Assembly: GCA_002256425.1 (NCBI GenBank)
Contig: NKIZ01000001.1
Location: 2,391,001 to 2,455,000 of the forward strand
Length of the DNA: 64,000 nt
Direction of reading: 5' to 3'
Origin: Alphaproteobacteria bacterium PA2
GTDB taxonomy: Bacteria; Pseudomonadota; Alphaproteobacteria; Caulobacterales; Caulobacteraceae
The notes beneath the pieces are model-generated. The model did no database searches and had not been told where the DNA came from. It was given only the letters and a program-made list of their open reading frames with translations. A program made the translations under genes and the position numbers. Position 1 is the stretch's first letter. The number at the start of each line of letters is the position of its first letter. Positions 33,715-45,499 of this stretch are shown here, one piece after another.

Positions 33715-34824
33715 ATGCGTCGATTTTCAGGTTTCGTTTTTGGTCTGTGTTTTCTGGTGGCCAGCGCCATGGCCAGCCCATGTCTCGCCAAGTCCCGCAT
33801 CAAGGACATTGTCGAGTTCGAGGGCGTCCGGAACAACATGCTGGTGGGCTACGGCCTGGTGGTCGGCCTGAACGGGTCCGGCGACTCCCTGCGCAACGCC
33901 CCGTTCACCAAGCAGAGCCTCGAAGCCATGCTGGAGCGCCTGGGGGTCAATACCCGGGACGCCAACCTGAACACCAAGAACGTCGCCGCCGTCATGGTCA
34001 CGGCCAGCCTGCCGGCCTTTGTCGCCACGGGCGCCCCCATTGACGCCACGGTTTCTGCCCTTGGCGACGCCAAGAGCCTCCAGGGCGGCACCTTGCTGGT
34101 CACGCCGCTTCTTGGCGCAGATGGCCAGGCCTACGCGGTCGCCCAGGGTACGGTGCAGACCGGATCGGTTTCAGCCGGAGGCGCTTCGGGCAGTTCTGTT
34201 TCCAAGGGCGTGCCCACCGCTGGCCGCATCGCCTCGGGCGCCATTGTCGAACGCGAGATCGGCTTTCAGCTGGCGACCATGGGGCAGATGCGCATGACCC
34301 TGCGCAATCCCGATTTCACTACGGCCTCGCGCATCGCCAATGTGATCAACACCAACTTCCCCGGCTGCGCCCGGGCCGACAACCCGACCATTGTCACCAT
34401 CCAGCCCCCTGCCGGACAGGACATGGTCCGCTTCCTGTCCCAGGTGGAAAACCTCTCGGTCGAGACCGACGAGCCCGCCAAGGTGGTCATAGATGAAGTG
34501 GCCGGCGTCATCGTCATGGGCGAGAACGTCCGGATTTCCACCGTAGCCATCGCTCAGGGCAATCTGACCATCCGCGTCCAGGAAAACCCCGGCGTCAGCC
34601 AGCCCGCGCCGTTCAGTCAGGGCCAGACAGCGGGCGTTCCCCAGACCCAGATCTCGGTCGACGAGGAAAAGGGCAAGCAGCTGATCACCCTGAAGAGCGG
34701 GACCTCGCTTTCAACCCTGATTTCCGGCCTCAACTCCCTGGGGGTCACCCCGCGGGACATGATCTCCATCCTGCAGGCCATCAAGGCGGCGGGCGCCCTC
34801 CAGGCCGAAATACAGGTGATGTGA
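33715..34824 (+). CDS. flgI: Flagellar P-ring protein
   Basis: A 369-residue periplasmic protein forming the ring around the flagellar rod at the peptidoglycan layer. A signal peptide covers about residues 1-27 (cleavage near CLAKS). The mature start SRIKDIVEFEGVRNNMLVGYGLVVGLNGSGDS is strongly conserved in FlgI (split: SRIKDIVEFEGVRNN, MLVGYGLVVGLNGSGDS). The ATG at 33715 was chosen because it yields the signal peptide and lies downstream of the sigma-54 promoter; an upstream TTG overlaps that promoter. Its stop overlaps the cheL start (TGATG). Confidence 0.96.
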   Translation: MRRFSGFVFGLCFLVASAMASPCLAKSRIKDIVEFEGVRNNMLVGYGLVVGLNGSGDSLRNAPFTKQSLEAMLERLGVNTRDANLNTKNVAAVMVTASLPAFVATGAPIDATVSALGDAKSLQGGTLLVTPLLGADGQAYAVAQGTVQTGSVSAGGASGSSVSKGVPTAGRIASGAIVEREIGFQLATMGQMRMTLRNPDFTTASRIANVINTNFPGCARADNPTIVTIQPPAGQDMVRFLSQVENLSVETDEPAKVVIDEVAGVIVMGENVRISTVAIAQGNLTIRVQENPGVSQPAPFSQGQTAGVPQTQISVDEEKGKQLITLKSGTSLSTLISGLNSLGVTPRDMISILQAIKAAGALQAEIQVM

Positions 34825-35165
34825 TGGCTGACCTCGCCTTCGTCCCCCCTGCCCTCCTGACCAGCAAGACCCCCGTCGCGCCGACCTTCGCCGGCGGAGT
34901 TACCGAGAGCATCAAGCGCGCCCAGATCGCCAGGTCCGCCAGGGAATTCGAAGCCTCTTTCCTGTCGGTGATGATGGGGCAGATGTTCCAGGGCGACAGC
35001 CTCAAGGGGCCGTTCACCGGCGGCGCCGGAGAAGACGCCTTCAAGTCCTTCATGAGCGACGCCATGGCAAAGCAGGTCGTCAGCTCCGGCGGCATAGGCA
35101 TGACCGCCATCGTCCAGAGAGAAATGCTGAAGCTTCAGGGCCTCAGCGAGGAGCCCACCCAATGA
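34824..35165 (+). CDS. cheL: Rod-binding protein CheL (FlgJ N-terminal type)
   Basis: A 113-residue protein related to the N-terminal domain of FlgJ, without the muramidase domain. The core AREFEASFLSVMMGQMF and the later GGAGEDAFKSFMSDAMAKQV show the rod-binding fold. In Caulobacter the gene is called cheL. It probably helps rod assembly in the periplasm. The ATG overlaps the flgI stop; a GTG one codon earlier is possible. Its stop overlaps flbY as ATGA, so the three genes are translationally coupled. Confidence 0.9.
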   Translation: MADLAFVPPALLTSKTPVAPTFAGGVTESIKRAQIARSAREFEASFLSVMMGQMFQGDSLKGPFTGGAGEDAFKSFMSDAMAKQVVSSGGIGMTAIVQREMLKLQGLSEEPTQ

Positions 35166-35605
35166 CCTTGTCCGCCACAGATTCAACCGACCGCGTCGAA
35201 CAACTGATCGCCCTGACAGACCGCCTGACCGAGCTGATCGCCCTGGAAGCCCAGGCCTTCGAACAGCATCGCCCCCAGGACGCCGCGGCGCAGATCGACG
35301 AAGTCTCGAAGCTGGCCAATATCTATCGCCACGAGTCCACCAGGGTCCGGGCAAATCCTGAGCTGATCGCTTCGGCGCCCCTGGCCCAGCGCACCCGACT
35401 GACCCGGTCTACTGAGGCCTTTGACGCGGTCCTGGCCCGCCAGAGCCGCGCCCTTTCAGCCGCCAAGACGGTCACCGAAGGTCTGGTCCGCGCCATTGCC
35501 GACGAAGTCGCCGTCCAGCGCACCAATGCCTCCAGCTATGGCCCCGGCGCAACGACCACCAAGGCCGGACAGGCCACCGCCATCACCCTGAACAAGCGCG
35601 CCTGA
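35162..35605 (+). CDS. flbY: Flagellar protein FlbY (FlgN-like)
   Basis: A 147-residue helical protein, rich in Ala, Thr and Arg, with long heptad-like stretches (about 10-50 and 75-115). It is recognised mainly by position after flgI and cheL, as in Caulobacter, and by its FlgN-like helical character. FlgN is a chaperone for hook-associated proteins, so a similar role is plausible. It overlaps cheL by 4 bases and ends the flagellar operon. Confidence 0.78.
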   Translation: MTLSATDSTDRVEQLIALTDRLTELIALEAQAFEQHRPQDAAAQIDEVSKLANIYRHESTRVRANPELIASAPLAQRTRLTRSTEAFDAVLARQSRALSAAKTVTEGLVRAIADEVAVQRTNASSYGPGATTTKAGQATAITLNKRA

Positions 35606-35692
35606 CAGGGCCTTCAGAATTTAAACACTTGTTCGACGACACATCCTCGTCCTAATTTGTCCCGTCGCCGGGCTTTTCCGGCGTCGCGCGTT

Positions 35693-35845
35693 CTCAGGGC
35701 GGGGTGAAAGTCCCCACCGGCGGTAAAGGCGGAGCTGCAAGGCGAAGCACGAGCCCGCGGGCGCTCTCCAGACCTCTGGTCCGGGGAGGCAGCAGACACC
35801 GGTTGGATCCCGGGGCCGACGGTTAGAGTCCGGTTATGAGAACCA
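35693..35845 (+). promoter_or_regulatory. FMN riboswitch (RFN element)
   Basis: The RFN core is clear: AGGGCGGGGTGAAAGTCCCC with CCGGCGGTA, then AGCCCGCGGGCGCTC, CAGACACCGG, CCGGGGCCGACGGTTAGAGT and closing CCGG. It lies on the plus strand and leads to ribH, whose product makes the riboflavin precursor. FMN binding should lower expression. The 323-base gap between flbY and ribH is filled by this element, its expression platform (see findings) and an upstream CGCCGG/CCGGCG hairpin. Confidence 0.95.
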
Positions 35846-35928
35846 CTGGATGACGACGCCTTCTGTTTTCAGGGGGAGTCTGTCGACTGGTGTCTCCCTG
35901 AGTCGTGGTTCCTCAATGGGAGATGACC

Positions 35929-36441
35929 ATGACCCAAGCTGCAATCGCACAAATCTCAGAATACCGCACCGCCAACGGCGCCTATCGCCCGGCCCGGATC
36001 GCCTTTGTCCAGGCCGGCTGGCATCACGACATCGTCGACAAGGCCCGGGAGGGCTTCATCGCCGAAATGGAGAAGCTGGGCTTCCCGGCCAACGCCGTCG
36101 ACGTCTTCCAGACGCCAGGCGCCTTCGAGATCCCCCTCCACGCCCAGACCCTGGCCCGCACCGCCAAATACGCCGCCGTGGTCGCTGCCGCCTTTGTGGT
36201 GGATGGCGGAATCTATCGCCATGAATTCGTCGCCGAGACCGTGGTGAACGGCCTGATGAAGGTGCAACTGGATACCGAGATCCCGGTGTTCTCCGTGGTG
36301 CTCACGCCTCACCACTTCCAGGAAACGCCCGCCCACCAGGAGTTTTTCCAGGCCCACTTCGTCAAGAAGGGCGCCGAGGCGGCCAGGGCCTGCACCCAGA
36401 CCCTGGAGAGCCTGCATCGTCTGACGGGCAATGCCGGATGA
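35929..36441 (+). CDS. ribH: 6,7-dimethyl-8-ribityllumazine synthase, type II
   Basis: A 170-residue enzyme for the penultimate step of riboflavin synthesis, joining the ribityl pyrimidine and dihydroxybutanone phosphate. H98 in VVDGGIYRHEFVAE is the likely catalytic histidine. The sequence is of the RibH2 type known from Brucella and Mesorhizobium (decamer) rather than the icosahedral type. The ATG at 35929 has GGGAG six bases upstream; an ATG two codons earlier is too close to it. It is controlled by the FMN riboswitch and overlaps the next gene as ATGA. No other rib genes are in the window. Confidence 0.92.
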   Translation: MTQAAIAQISEYRTANGAYRPARIAFVQAGWHHDIVDKAREGFIAEMEKLGFPANAVDVFQTPGAFEIPLHAQTLARTAKYAAVVAAAFVVDGGIYRHEFVAETVVNGLMKVQLDTEIPVFSVVLTPHHFQETPAHQEFFQAHFVKKGAEAARACTQTLESLHRLTGNAG

Positions 36442-36857
36442 GTACAGACACCATCCCGGACACCTTCGCCCGACACTACCGGCAAAGCCCCCTCACCGAC
36501 CCCTGGGAGCCGCTCTACAGCCGCAAGGATGACCGCAAGGTCGTCCTGGCCCTGCGAGCCGAGGCGGCGCACACCAACAGCCGCGGCTTTGTCCACGGCG
36601 GCCTGATCTCCGCCCTGGCCGACAACGCCATGGGCCTGTCCTGCGGTCAGGCCAGCGCTGGCGAAACCAGCTATATCACGGTCAATCTCAGCGTCGACTT
36701 TCTGGGAACCGCCAGGATCGGCCAGTGGCTGGAATTCGACACGGTCTATGTGAAGACCGGATCAACCCTCAGCTTCGCCCAGGCCTTCATCACGGCCGAC
36801 GGCGAGGTCTGCGCCAGGGCCAATGCAGTCTTCCGGGCTGTGAAACGCCCGACTTGA
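36438..36857 (+). CDS. PaaI-type hotdog thioesterase
   Basis: A 139-residue hotdog-fold protein. The helix HGGLISALADNAMG (53-66) has the family mark; D62 is in the position of a catalytic acid. Members hydrolyse aryl- or acyl-CoA thioesters. Its start overlaps the ribH stop, so it is translated from the riboswitch-controlled transcript, which is unexpected for a thioesterase. A strong hairpin follows the gene. Confidence 0.85.
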   Translation: MSTDTIPDTFARHYRQSPLTDPWEPLYSRKDDRKVVLALRAEAAHTNSRGFVHGGLISALADNAMGLSCGQASAGETSYITVNLSVDFLGTARIGQWLEFDTVYVKTGSTLSFAQAFITADGEVCARANAVFRAVKRPT

Positions 36858-36861
36858 CGAC

Positions 36862-36891
36862 ATCGGGGCGGATCTTGCGGTCCGCCCCGAT
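36862..36891 (+). terminator. Hairpin terminator after ribH operon
   Basis: A perfect 11-bp stem: ATCGGGGCGGA (36862-36872) with TCCGCCCCGAT (36881-36891) around an 8-base loop. There is no T-run, so it may work as a pause or Rho-aided terminator, or protect the mRNA end. Confidence 0.6.
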
Positions 36892-36954
36892 ACCCACACT
36901 TGCCTCGAGCCTCTTTGGCTGTGACCTTGGCGGCCTCGTTCCAAGGAAGCCGTC

Positions 36955-38175
36955 ATGCGCCGTTTCGCCCTGCCCCTCGCCCTTCTCCTGGCATCCGCCG
37001 CGCCGCAAGCCCTTGCAGCCAAGGCCAATCCCCTGCCGGCCTGGGCCATTGCGCACCGCGACGCCATCGTGGTGGACACCCACTTTGACACCCCGGCCAA
37101 TTTCCACGTGCCGGGCTGGGACATGCTCGACCGGCACTCGGTCGCAGCCGATGGCAGCCAGGTCGACTATCCCCGCATGGTGGAGGGCGGCGTTGATGGC
37201 GGGTTCTTCGCGATCTTCACGGCCCAGGGCGCCCGGGGCGCAGAAGCGAATGCAAAGGCCCGGGACTTCGCCCTGGTCAGGGCCACCGAAATCCACGAGA
37301 TGGTCGCAAGGAATAATACCCGCTTCGCCATCGCCCTGACCGCGGACGACGCCCGGAAGATCCTCGACCAGAAGAAGAAGTTCGTCTTCCTCAGTATGGA
37401 AAACGGCTCGCCCGTAGCCGGCGAAATCAGCCTGATGAGCGCTTTTTACGCCCTGGGCGTCCGGATGATGGGGCCGGTCCACTTCATGAACAATGATCTG
37501 GCGGACTCGGCCACCGACAAGCCCGAATGGGGCGGCCTGTCACCGGCCGGAAAGGCCTTTGTCGCCGAAGCCAACCGCCTGGGCATAGTGCTCGACGCCA
37601 GCCATGCCTCCGATCAGGTGCTGGACCAGATGCTGGTCCTGTCGAAGGCGCCAATCATCCTGTCCCACTCAGGCAGCAAGGCGGTCTTTGATCACCCACG
37701 CAATATTGACGACAACCGCCTGCGCGCCCTGGCGGCCAAGGGCGGGGTCATCCAGATCAATGCCTTCTCCAACTACATGGTCCCGACGCCGAAGATTCCC
37801 GAGCGTGAAGCCGCCCTCGCTGCGCTCATGAAATCCATCGGCATGACCGGCCGCGACATGAGCCCGGCCCAGCGCAAGGCCTTCCTGAAGGGCAAGGCGG
37901 CCATTGACGCCAAATGGCCCGTGCCCCGGGCCAATCTGGACGACTACATGAAGCACATGCTGCACGCCATCGAGGTGGCTGGCATCGATCACGTGGGCGT
38001 TTCCGGCGACTTTGACGGCGGCGGCGGCGTCGACGGCATGAACGAGGTCACCGACTATCCCGCCATCACCCAGCGCCTGATGGCTGCGGGCTACACCAAG
38101 GCGGACGTGGCCAAGATCTGGGGCGGCAACGCCCTGCGGGTCCTGCGCGCCGCCGAAGCCGCCAAGGGGAAGTAG
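36955..38175 (+). CDS. Membrane dipeptidase (renal dipeptidase, M19)
   Basis: A 406-residue exported zinc dipeptidase. A signal peptide covers residues 1-22. The dinuclear metal ligands are H43 and D45 (DTHFD), E149 (FLSMENG), H217 (DASHASD) and H238 (LSHSG), all in family context. It cleaves dipeptides, including those with D-residues at the C-terminus, in the periplasm. An AAGGAAG ribosome site is present. An enoyl-CoA hydratase gene follows after 3 bases, so the two are probably cotranscribed. Confidence 0.92.
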   Translation: MRRFALPLALLLASAAPQALAAKANPLPAWAIAHRDAIVVDTHFDTPANFHVPGWDMLDRHSVAADGSQVDYPRMVEGGVDGGFFAIFTAQGARGAEANAKARDFALVRATEIHEMVARNNTRFAIALTADDARKILDQKKKFVFLSMENGSPVAGEISLMSAFYALGVRMMGPVHFMNNDLADSATDKPEWGGLSPAGKAFVAEANRLGIVLDASHASDQVLDQMLVLSKAPIILSHSGSKAVFDHPRNIDDNRLRALAAKGGVIQINAFSNYMVPTPKIPEREAALAALMKSIGMTGRDMSPAQRKAFLKGKAAIDAKWPVPRANLDDYMKHMLHAIEVAGIDHVGVSGDFDGGGGVDGMNEVTDYPAITQRLMAAGYTKADVAKIWGGNALRVLRAAEAAKGK

Positions 38176-38178
38176 CCC

Positions 38179-38976
38179 ATGACCTATGAACACCTGGACA
38201 TCGTCATAGAGGACGAGGTGGCCTGGGCCACCATGAACCGCCCCGACCGGCTGAACGCCCTGAACCCGAAGCTGGTGGACGAGCTCCGCGACTTCTTCGT
38301 CGGACTTTACTGGCGGCGGGATGTCCGGGTGGTGGTCCTGCGGGGCGCCGGGCGCGCCTTCTGCGCGGGCCTCGATCTCAAGGACCGATCAGGTTCCAAC
38401 GCCGAGCGCACGGTGGGCGAGAGCCTGACGGGGCAGCGCAGGATCAGCGAGATCGTCATGGCCATGCGTCGCTGTCCCCAGCCGATCATCGCCTGTGTTG
38501 ACGGTGCGGCCAGCGGCGGCGGCTTCGCCCTGGCCCTGGCCAGCGATGTGCGGATCGCCACCCCAACCCTGAAAATGAACGCCGCCTTCATCCGGATCGG
38601 CCTGTCGGCCTGCGATATTGGTGTGAGCTATTTCCTGCCCCGCATGGTCGGCAGTTCGGTAGCGGCGGAATACATGCTGACCGGCCGGTTCATGGGCGCT
38701 GACCGCGCTTACCAGCTGGGTCTGATCAGCCGCATTGTCGAGTCAAACGGCCTTGAGGCCGAAGCGCGGGCCTTCGCGGCCGACATGCTGCACGCGACGC
38801 CCCTGGGCCTGCGCCTGACCAAGGAGGCCCTGAACCACGCCATTGACGCCAATGGCCTTGAAGCCGCCATCGCCATGGAGGACCGCAACCAGATCCTCTG
38901 CGTCCAGGACGGGGACTTCGGGGAAGGCGTCAGGGCCTTTCTGGAAAAGCGGGCGCCCGACTACCGGAAAGGCTGA
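38179..38976 (+). CDS. Enoyl-CoA hydratase/isomerase family protein
   Basis: A 265-residue crotonase-fold protein. The oxyanion stretches are AFCAGLDLKD (about 67-76) and DGAASGGGFALALASD (about 112-127). At the position where hydratases have catalytic glutamates, the sequence reads LSACDIGVSYFLPR, so the activity may be isomerase or another crotonase reaction. GGGGAAG lies before the ATG. Substrate is unknown. It is distinct in sequence from the hydratase at 5.4-6.3 kb. Confidence 0.87.
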   Translation: MTYEHLDIVIEDEVAWATMNRPDRLNALNPKLVDELRDFFVGLYWRRDVRVVVLRGAGRAFCAGLDLKDRSGSNAERTVGESLTGQRRISEIVMAMRRCPQPIIACVDGAASGGGFALALASDVRIATPTLKMNAAFIRIGLSACDIGVSYFLPRMVGSSVAAEYMLTGRFMGADRAYQLGLISRIVESNGLEAEARAFAADMLHATPLGLRLTKEALNHAIDANGLEAAIAMEDRNQILCVQDGDFGEGVRAFLEKRAPDYRKG

Positions 38977-39002
38977 GCCCTTCCGGCAGCCGGGCCGCCG
39001 GA

Positions 39003-40370
39003 TCAGGATTCCATTTCTTCGCGGATCGTCTTCCTGGCCATCCAGAACAGGAGGAAGGCGAGGATCCCGAAGCAGGTCGAGATCATCAGGGCCCAACGCA
39101 CGCCCTGGGCTGATCCCAGTCCCACCCCGTTGGCCATGATGTCGGAAATCACCCCGACAACCGTGGGGCCAAGACCAAGGCCGATCAGGTTGATGACGAA
39201 GAGCAGGATGGCCGAAGTGGTCGCACGCATGTGCGGCGGCACAATGGACTGGCCGATGGCGTAGACCGGACCATACCAGAGCGAACCCAGCAGGCCGTTG
39301 ATCACCAGAATGCAGAGTGCGACCGACGCTGAGGGCACGCTCACGGCAAAAATGTAGATCGGAACAGCCAGTAGCGAGGCAATGGCCGGAACGACCACAT
39401 AGCCGCGCAGATCCGACTTGGCGAAACGGTCTGCGACCTGTCCGCCCGCCCAGGACGAAATGATGCCGGCTGTCCCGCCCATGAGGCCAAGAGCCAGGCC
39501 CAGGAACCCGACGGACTTGAGGTCGAACATGGCGGCCAGCCTGGCGACTTCCTCGGTATGAACACGCAGGAAGAACGACGCGGTGAAAGGCGCGTGGCCA
39601 TAGCCAATGAAGGCCTTGATCGCCGCACCAACGGCGATCAGCCAGAAGGTCTTCTTCTTCAGCAGATAGGCCAGGGTTTCCGGGAAGGTGGCTTGATTGG
39701 CGACGATCCGGGCGCTGTCTTCAGCCAGCTTCTTCCGGGGCTCCTTCAGGGTGAAGATGCACAGGACCGCGAAGAGCAGACCGGGCGCGCCGGCGACGAG
39801 AAAGGCCGTCCTCCAGCCATAGGCGTCGGCGATCAGTCCGCCGAGCACCAGGCCCAGCAAGCCGCCCAGGGGCGTGCCCATGGAATAGAAGGCCAGGGCC
39901 GAGGCGCGCTTTTCCTTGGGGACATAGTCGGCGATCAGGGAGTGGGCCGGGGGTGTACATCCCGCCTCCCCCACACCGACCCCGATCCGGCAGAGGACCA
40001 GCTGCAGGAAACTGGTGGCTGCGCCGGACAAGGCGGTGAAACCTGACCAGACCGCCACTGAGGTTCCGATAATGAACGGCCGGTTCTTGCGCTCGGCCAG
40101 CTGCGCCAGGGGAATGCCCAGGAATGTGTAGAAGAGCGCGAAGGCCAGACCGCTCATCATGCCCAGTTGCCAGTCGGCCAGATGCAGCTCGTCCTTGATC
40201 GGCTCGGCCAGGATGTTGATCACCGAACGATCAAGGAAGTTGACCGTATAGATCCCCAGCAGGAGCAGCATGGCATAGCGGGTGTAACCTGCCGAATATG
40301 GTGCGGCCGTGACACTCGCGGTCGCCGGCGGCGAAACGGGATCCGTCGACGGCGAAGCGGTCTCAGTCAT
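39003..40370 (-). CDS. MFS transporter, spinster-like
   Basis: A 455-residue protein with 12 membrane helices. Its first helix ends in NFLDRSVINIL, the pattern of the spinster-like (Spns) MFS branch common in sphingomonads and Caulobacterales. GVGEAGCTPPAHSLIADYVPKEKRASAL (split: GVGEAGCTPPAHSLIADY, VPKEKRASAL) in helices 4-5 is also typical. The N-terminal 25 residues are Pro/Ser/Thr-rich and cytoplasmic. GGAGGAG precedes the ATG. The substrate cannot be predicted. It converges with the hydratase. Confidence 0.87.
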   Translation of the reverse strand: MTETASPSTDPVSPPATASVTAAPYSAGYTRYAMLLLLGIYTVNFLDRSVINILAEPIKDELHLADWQLGMMSGLAFALFYTFLGIPLAQLAERKNRPFIIGTSVAVWSGFTALSGAATSFLQLVLCRIGVGVGEAGCTPPAHSLIADYVPKEKRASALAFYSMGTPLGGLLGLVLGGLIADAYGWRTAFLVAGAPGLLFAVLCIFTLKEPRKKLAEDSARIVANQATFPETLAYLLKKKTFWLIAVGAAIKAFIGYGHAPFTASFFLRVHTEEVARLAAMFDLKSVGFLGLALGLMGGTAGIISSWAGGQVADRFAKSDLRGYVVVPAIASLLAVPIYIFAVSVPSASVALCILVINGLLGSLWYGPVYAIGQSIVPPHMRATTSAILLFVINLIGLGLGPTVVGVISDIMANGVGLGSAQGVRWALMISTCFGILAFLLFWMARKTIREEMES

Positions 40371-40452
40371 GGTCTCCTCCCAGAGCCTTGTTTTTTTATC
40401 ATGAACACATGGTGGCGGACTTGAAGAAGTCCAGAGGCGGCGGCGGTTATTC

Positions 40453-42297
40453 CTACGCTTTCCCGCCTCTTGCGATCAGCGCATCCACTTCTGTCGCCAG
40501 GACGGACAGGGGAACAGCTCCGGTCTTGACCAGGGTGTCATTGAAGACCTTGACGTCAAACCGCGCGCCCAGGGCGGCTTTGGCCCTGTCCCTAAGGCGA
40601 TTGATCTCCGTATGGCCGACCTTGTAGCCGCAGGCCTGCCCTGGAGAGGCGCAATAGCGGTCAATCTCACTGGTCATGGCCGCCTTGGTGCGGCCGGAAT
40701 TGGCCACAGCCCAGTCAATGGCCTGTTCCCGGGTCCAGCGCTTTGCATGCATGCCGGTGTCGACCACCAGACGGATAGCCCGGAACCGCTGGGCCTGCAG
40801 ATAGCCAAGCTGACCGGCCCAGTCGTTCTCGTACATGCCCATCTCATCGCCCAACTGCTCGGCATAGAGGGCATAACCCTCAACATAGGCGTTGAACCCC
40901 GCCAGGATCTGCCGGACCAGGGGCACATGGCCGCTCTCGGTCAGATAGGCGCCCTGCCAGGCATGGCCGGGCAAGGTCTCGTGATAGGTCAGGGAGGCCA
41001 GTGAGAATTTCGGCCAGTTCCGGGTCGACTTCAGATTGATGTAATAGGTCGAGGGCCGCGAGCCATCCAGGGACCCGGTGTTCATATAGCCCTGCCCTGC
41101 GCCGTCCTGGATTTCGATGGGGACGCGCTTGGCGAAGACCGGCGCCTTGAGCTTCAGATTGAACTGGCTGGCCAGACGCGGGCGCACCTGGGCGATGATG
41201 TCGTTCAGGTGCTTGATGACCTCAAGCTTGCCCGCCTCGGTGTCGGGGAAGAGCTGGGCCGGGTCATTGCCCAGGGCGATCATTCTCTCCCCGACCGTGC
41301 CCTGAGTCAGGCCATGGGCCTTGAGAACCCCATCCATCCGCGCTTCGATGGCCCGGTTCTGCTCAAGGCCCATCTGGTGGACTTCATCCGGGGTCAGGGT
41401 CGTATTGGTGCCCTGCTTGAGAAGCCAGCCGTAATAGGCCTCGCCGTCCTTCAGGCGCCAGACGCCGGCGTCATGGACAGCCTTGGCGGCATTGGTCCGA
41501 AGGATCTCTCTCTGGCGGTTCAGGGCCGGGTAGATTTCGGACTCGACGATCCTGGTCGCCATGGCGGCGTAGTCGCCGGCAATCCCCTTGGCCGCTGCGC
41601 GACCGGCGACCGAGGTCACGAACCGGGACTCCCCAGCAGCAATGGCCAGCAGGCCATCCATCTGACCCAGCATGTTTTCGGCGATGAAGTCCGGCGCAGT
41701 GACCCCCAGTCCCGCATCGCGACGAACCCGGTCTGTCTCCTGATCAACCACCTTCGCCATGGCGTGCAGACGGGCCAGATAGGCGTCGGCGTCGGCCTTG
41801 GTGTTGATCTGGTGCTGGCTGTCGAGGAATTCCGCCGTCCCGGAATAGGCCCCGCCCTGCTGGCTGACCACGTAAGGACCGGCGCTCTCGCTCATGGCGC
41901 TGAGCATGGTGTTGTCGCCGAAGTCGAAGGGGGCGGACTCAACGCCCAGTTCGAGGGCGTAGACCGCGACGGCCTTGTTGATCCGAGCCTCGTGGCTCAG
42001 GGTCGCGTCCGGAATGGCCTTGATCGCCCTGAGCTCGTCCCGGCAGAGGCGGTTCAGGCTTTCGACCTCGGCCCAGGACTCATCACTGAGACGCGATTTC
42101 AGTGCGGCGTTGGCGCCCTTGTCGAGTCCGAGGCCTGTGGCCAGTTCCGGCGACCGGTTGAGCAGGTCCCTGCCAAGACGATCGAGGCGCCCGTTCAGGG
42201 CCGTCTCTGCTGAACTGGCCTTGGCGACGGCTACCCCGCCCCCGGTCAGGGCGACGGCTGCGGCGGACAACAGGACCTGACGGCGATCAATCGACAT
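40453..42297 (-). CDS. DUF885 metallopeptidase-like protein, Tat signal
   Basis: A 614-residue protein of the DUF885 family. A twin-arginine-like N-terminus, IDRRQVLLSAAAVAL, followed by small residues suggests export. The zinc motif HETLPGH (H439, E440, H445) resembles HExxH-type gluzincin sites with two extra residues, as is usual in DUF885. A downstream glutamate would complete the metal site. It is presumed to be a periplasmic carboxypeptidase-like enzyme, unproven. The ATG at 42297 has GGAG about 8 bases upstream. It is divergent from uvrA. Confidence 0.88.
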   Translation of the reverse strand: MSIDRRQVLLSAAAVALTGGGVAVAKASSAETALNGRLDRLGRDLLNRSPELATGLGLDKGANAALKSRLSDESWAEVESLNRLCRDELRAIKAIPDATLSHEARINKAVAVYALELGVESAPFDFGDNTMLSAMSESAGPYVVSQQGGAYSGTAEFLDSQHQINTKADADAYLARLHAMAKVVDQETDRVRRDAGLGVTAPDFIAENMLGQMDGLLAIAAGESRFVTSVAGRAAAKGIAGDYAAMATRIVESEIYPALNRQREILRTNAAKAVHDAGVWRLKDGEAYYGWLLKQGTNTTLTPDEVHQMGLEQNRAIEARMDGVLKAHGLTQGTVGERMIALGNDPAQLFPDTEAGKLEVIKHLNDIIAQVRPRLASQFNLKLKAPVFAKRVPIEIQDGAGQGYMNTGSLDGSRPSTYYINLKSTRNWPKFSLASLTYHETLPGHAWQGAYLTESGHVPLVRQILAGFNAYVEGYALYAEQLGDEMGMYENDWAGQLGYLQAQRFRAIRLVVDTGMHAKRWTREQAIDWAVANSGRTKAAMTSEIDRYCASPGQACGYKVGHTEINRLRDRAKAALGARFDVKVFNDTLVKTGAVPLSVLATEVDALIARGGKA

Positions 42298-42434
42298 TGG
42301 GGTACTCCAGGCAAAACAGATTACGGCATACTGAGACCAAGCAGAGGCCCGCGTCCACTGAAGAGGCCAAACCTTGCTGACACAATCGGGCGGCTGGGGC
42401 GTTAGTCTGGAGTGACAAACCTGTTGTGGCGTTT

Positions 42435-42449
42435 GTTCGCTTATTGTTC
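42435..42449. promoter_or_regulatory. LexA/SOS box upstream of uvrA
   Basis: GTTCGCTTATTGTTC fits the alphaproteobacterial SOS consensus GTTC-N7-GTTC exactly. It is 81 bases before the uvrA start, in the 232-base gap to the divergent DUF885 gene. LexA binding here should repress uvrA until DNA damage. Confidence 0.85.
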
Positions 42450-42529
42450 CCATGTTATCCCTGAGTCCGATTGCTAAATTGGCGGGCTCCGGCGATGACG
42501 TCGGTCGGTTGAGGACGTTCTGGGATTTC

Positions 42530-45427
<2,898 letters not shown>

Positions 45428-45499
45428 TCCCGGGCTGGACGGCTCGCCACAGGCGGTCGCCCGTGTATGATCGGGGGGAACCTTTCAGGAGCTCCCCCC

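Noticed and set aside
35666..35683. CGCCGG/CCGGCG hairpin between flbY and the riboswitch as a terminator
   Set aside because: The Ts are in the loop and no T-run follows; termination there is unsupported.
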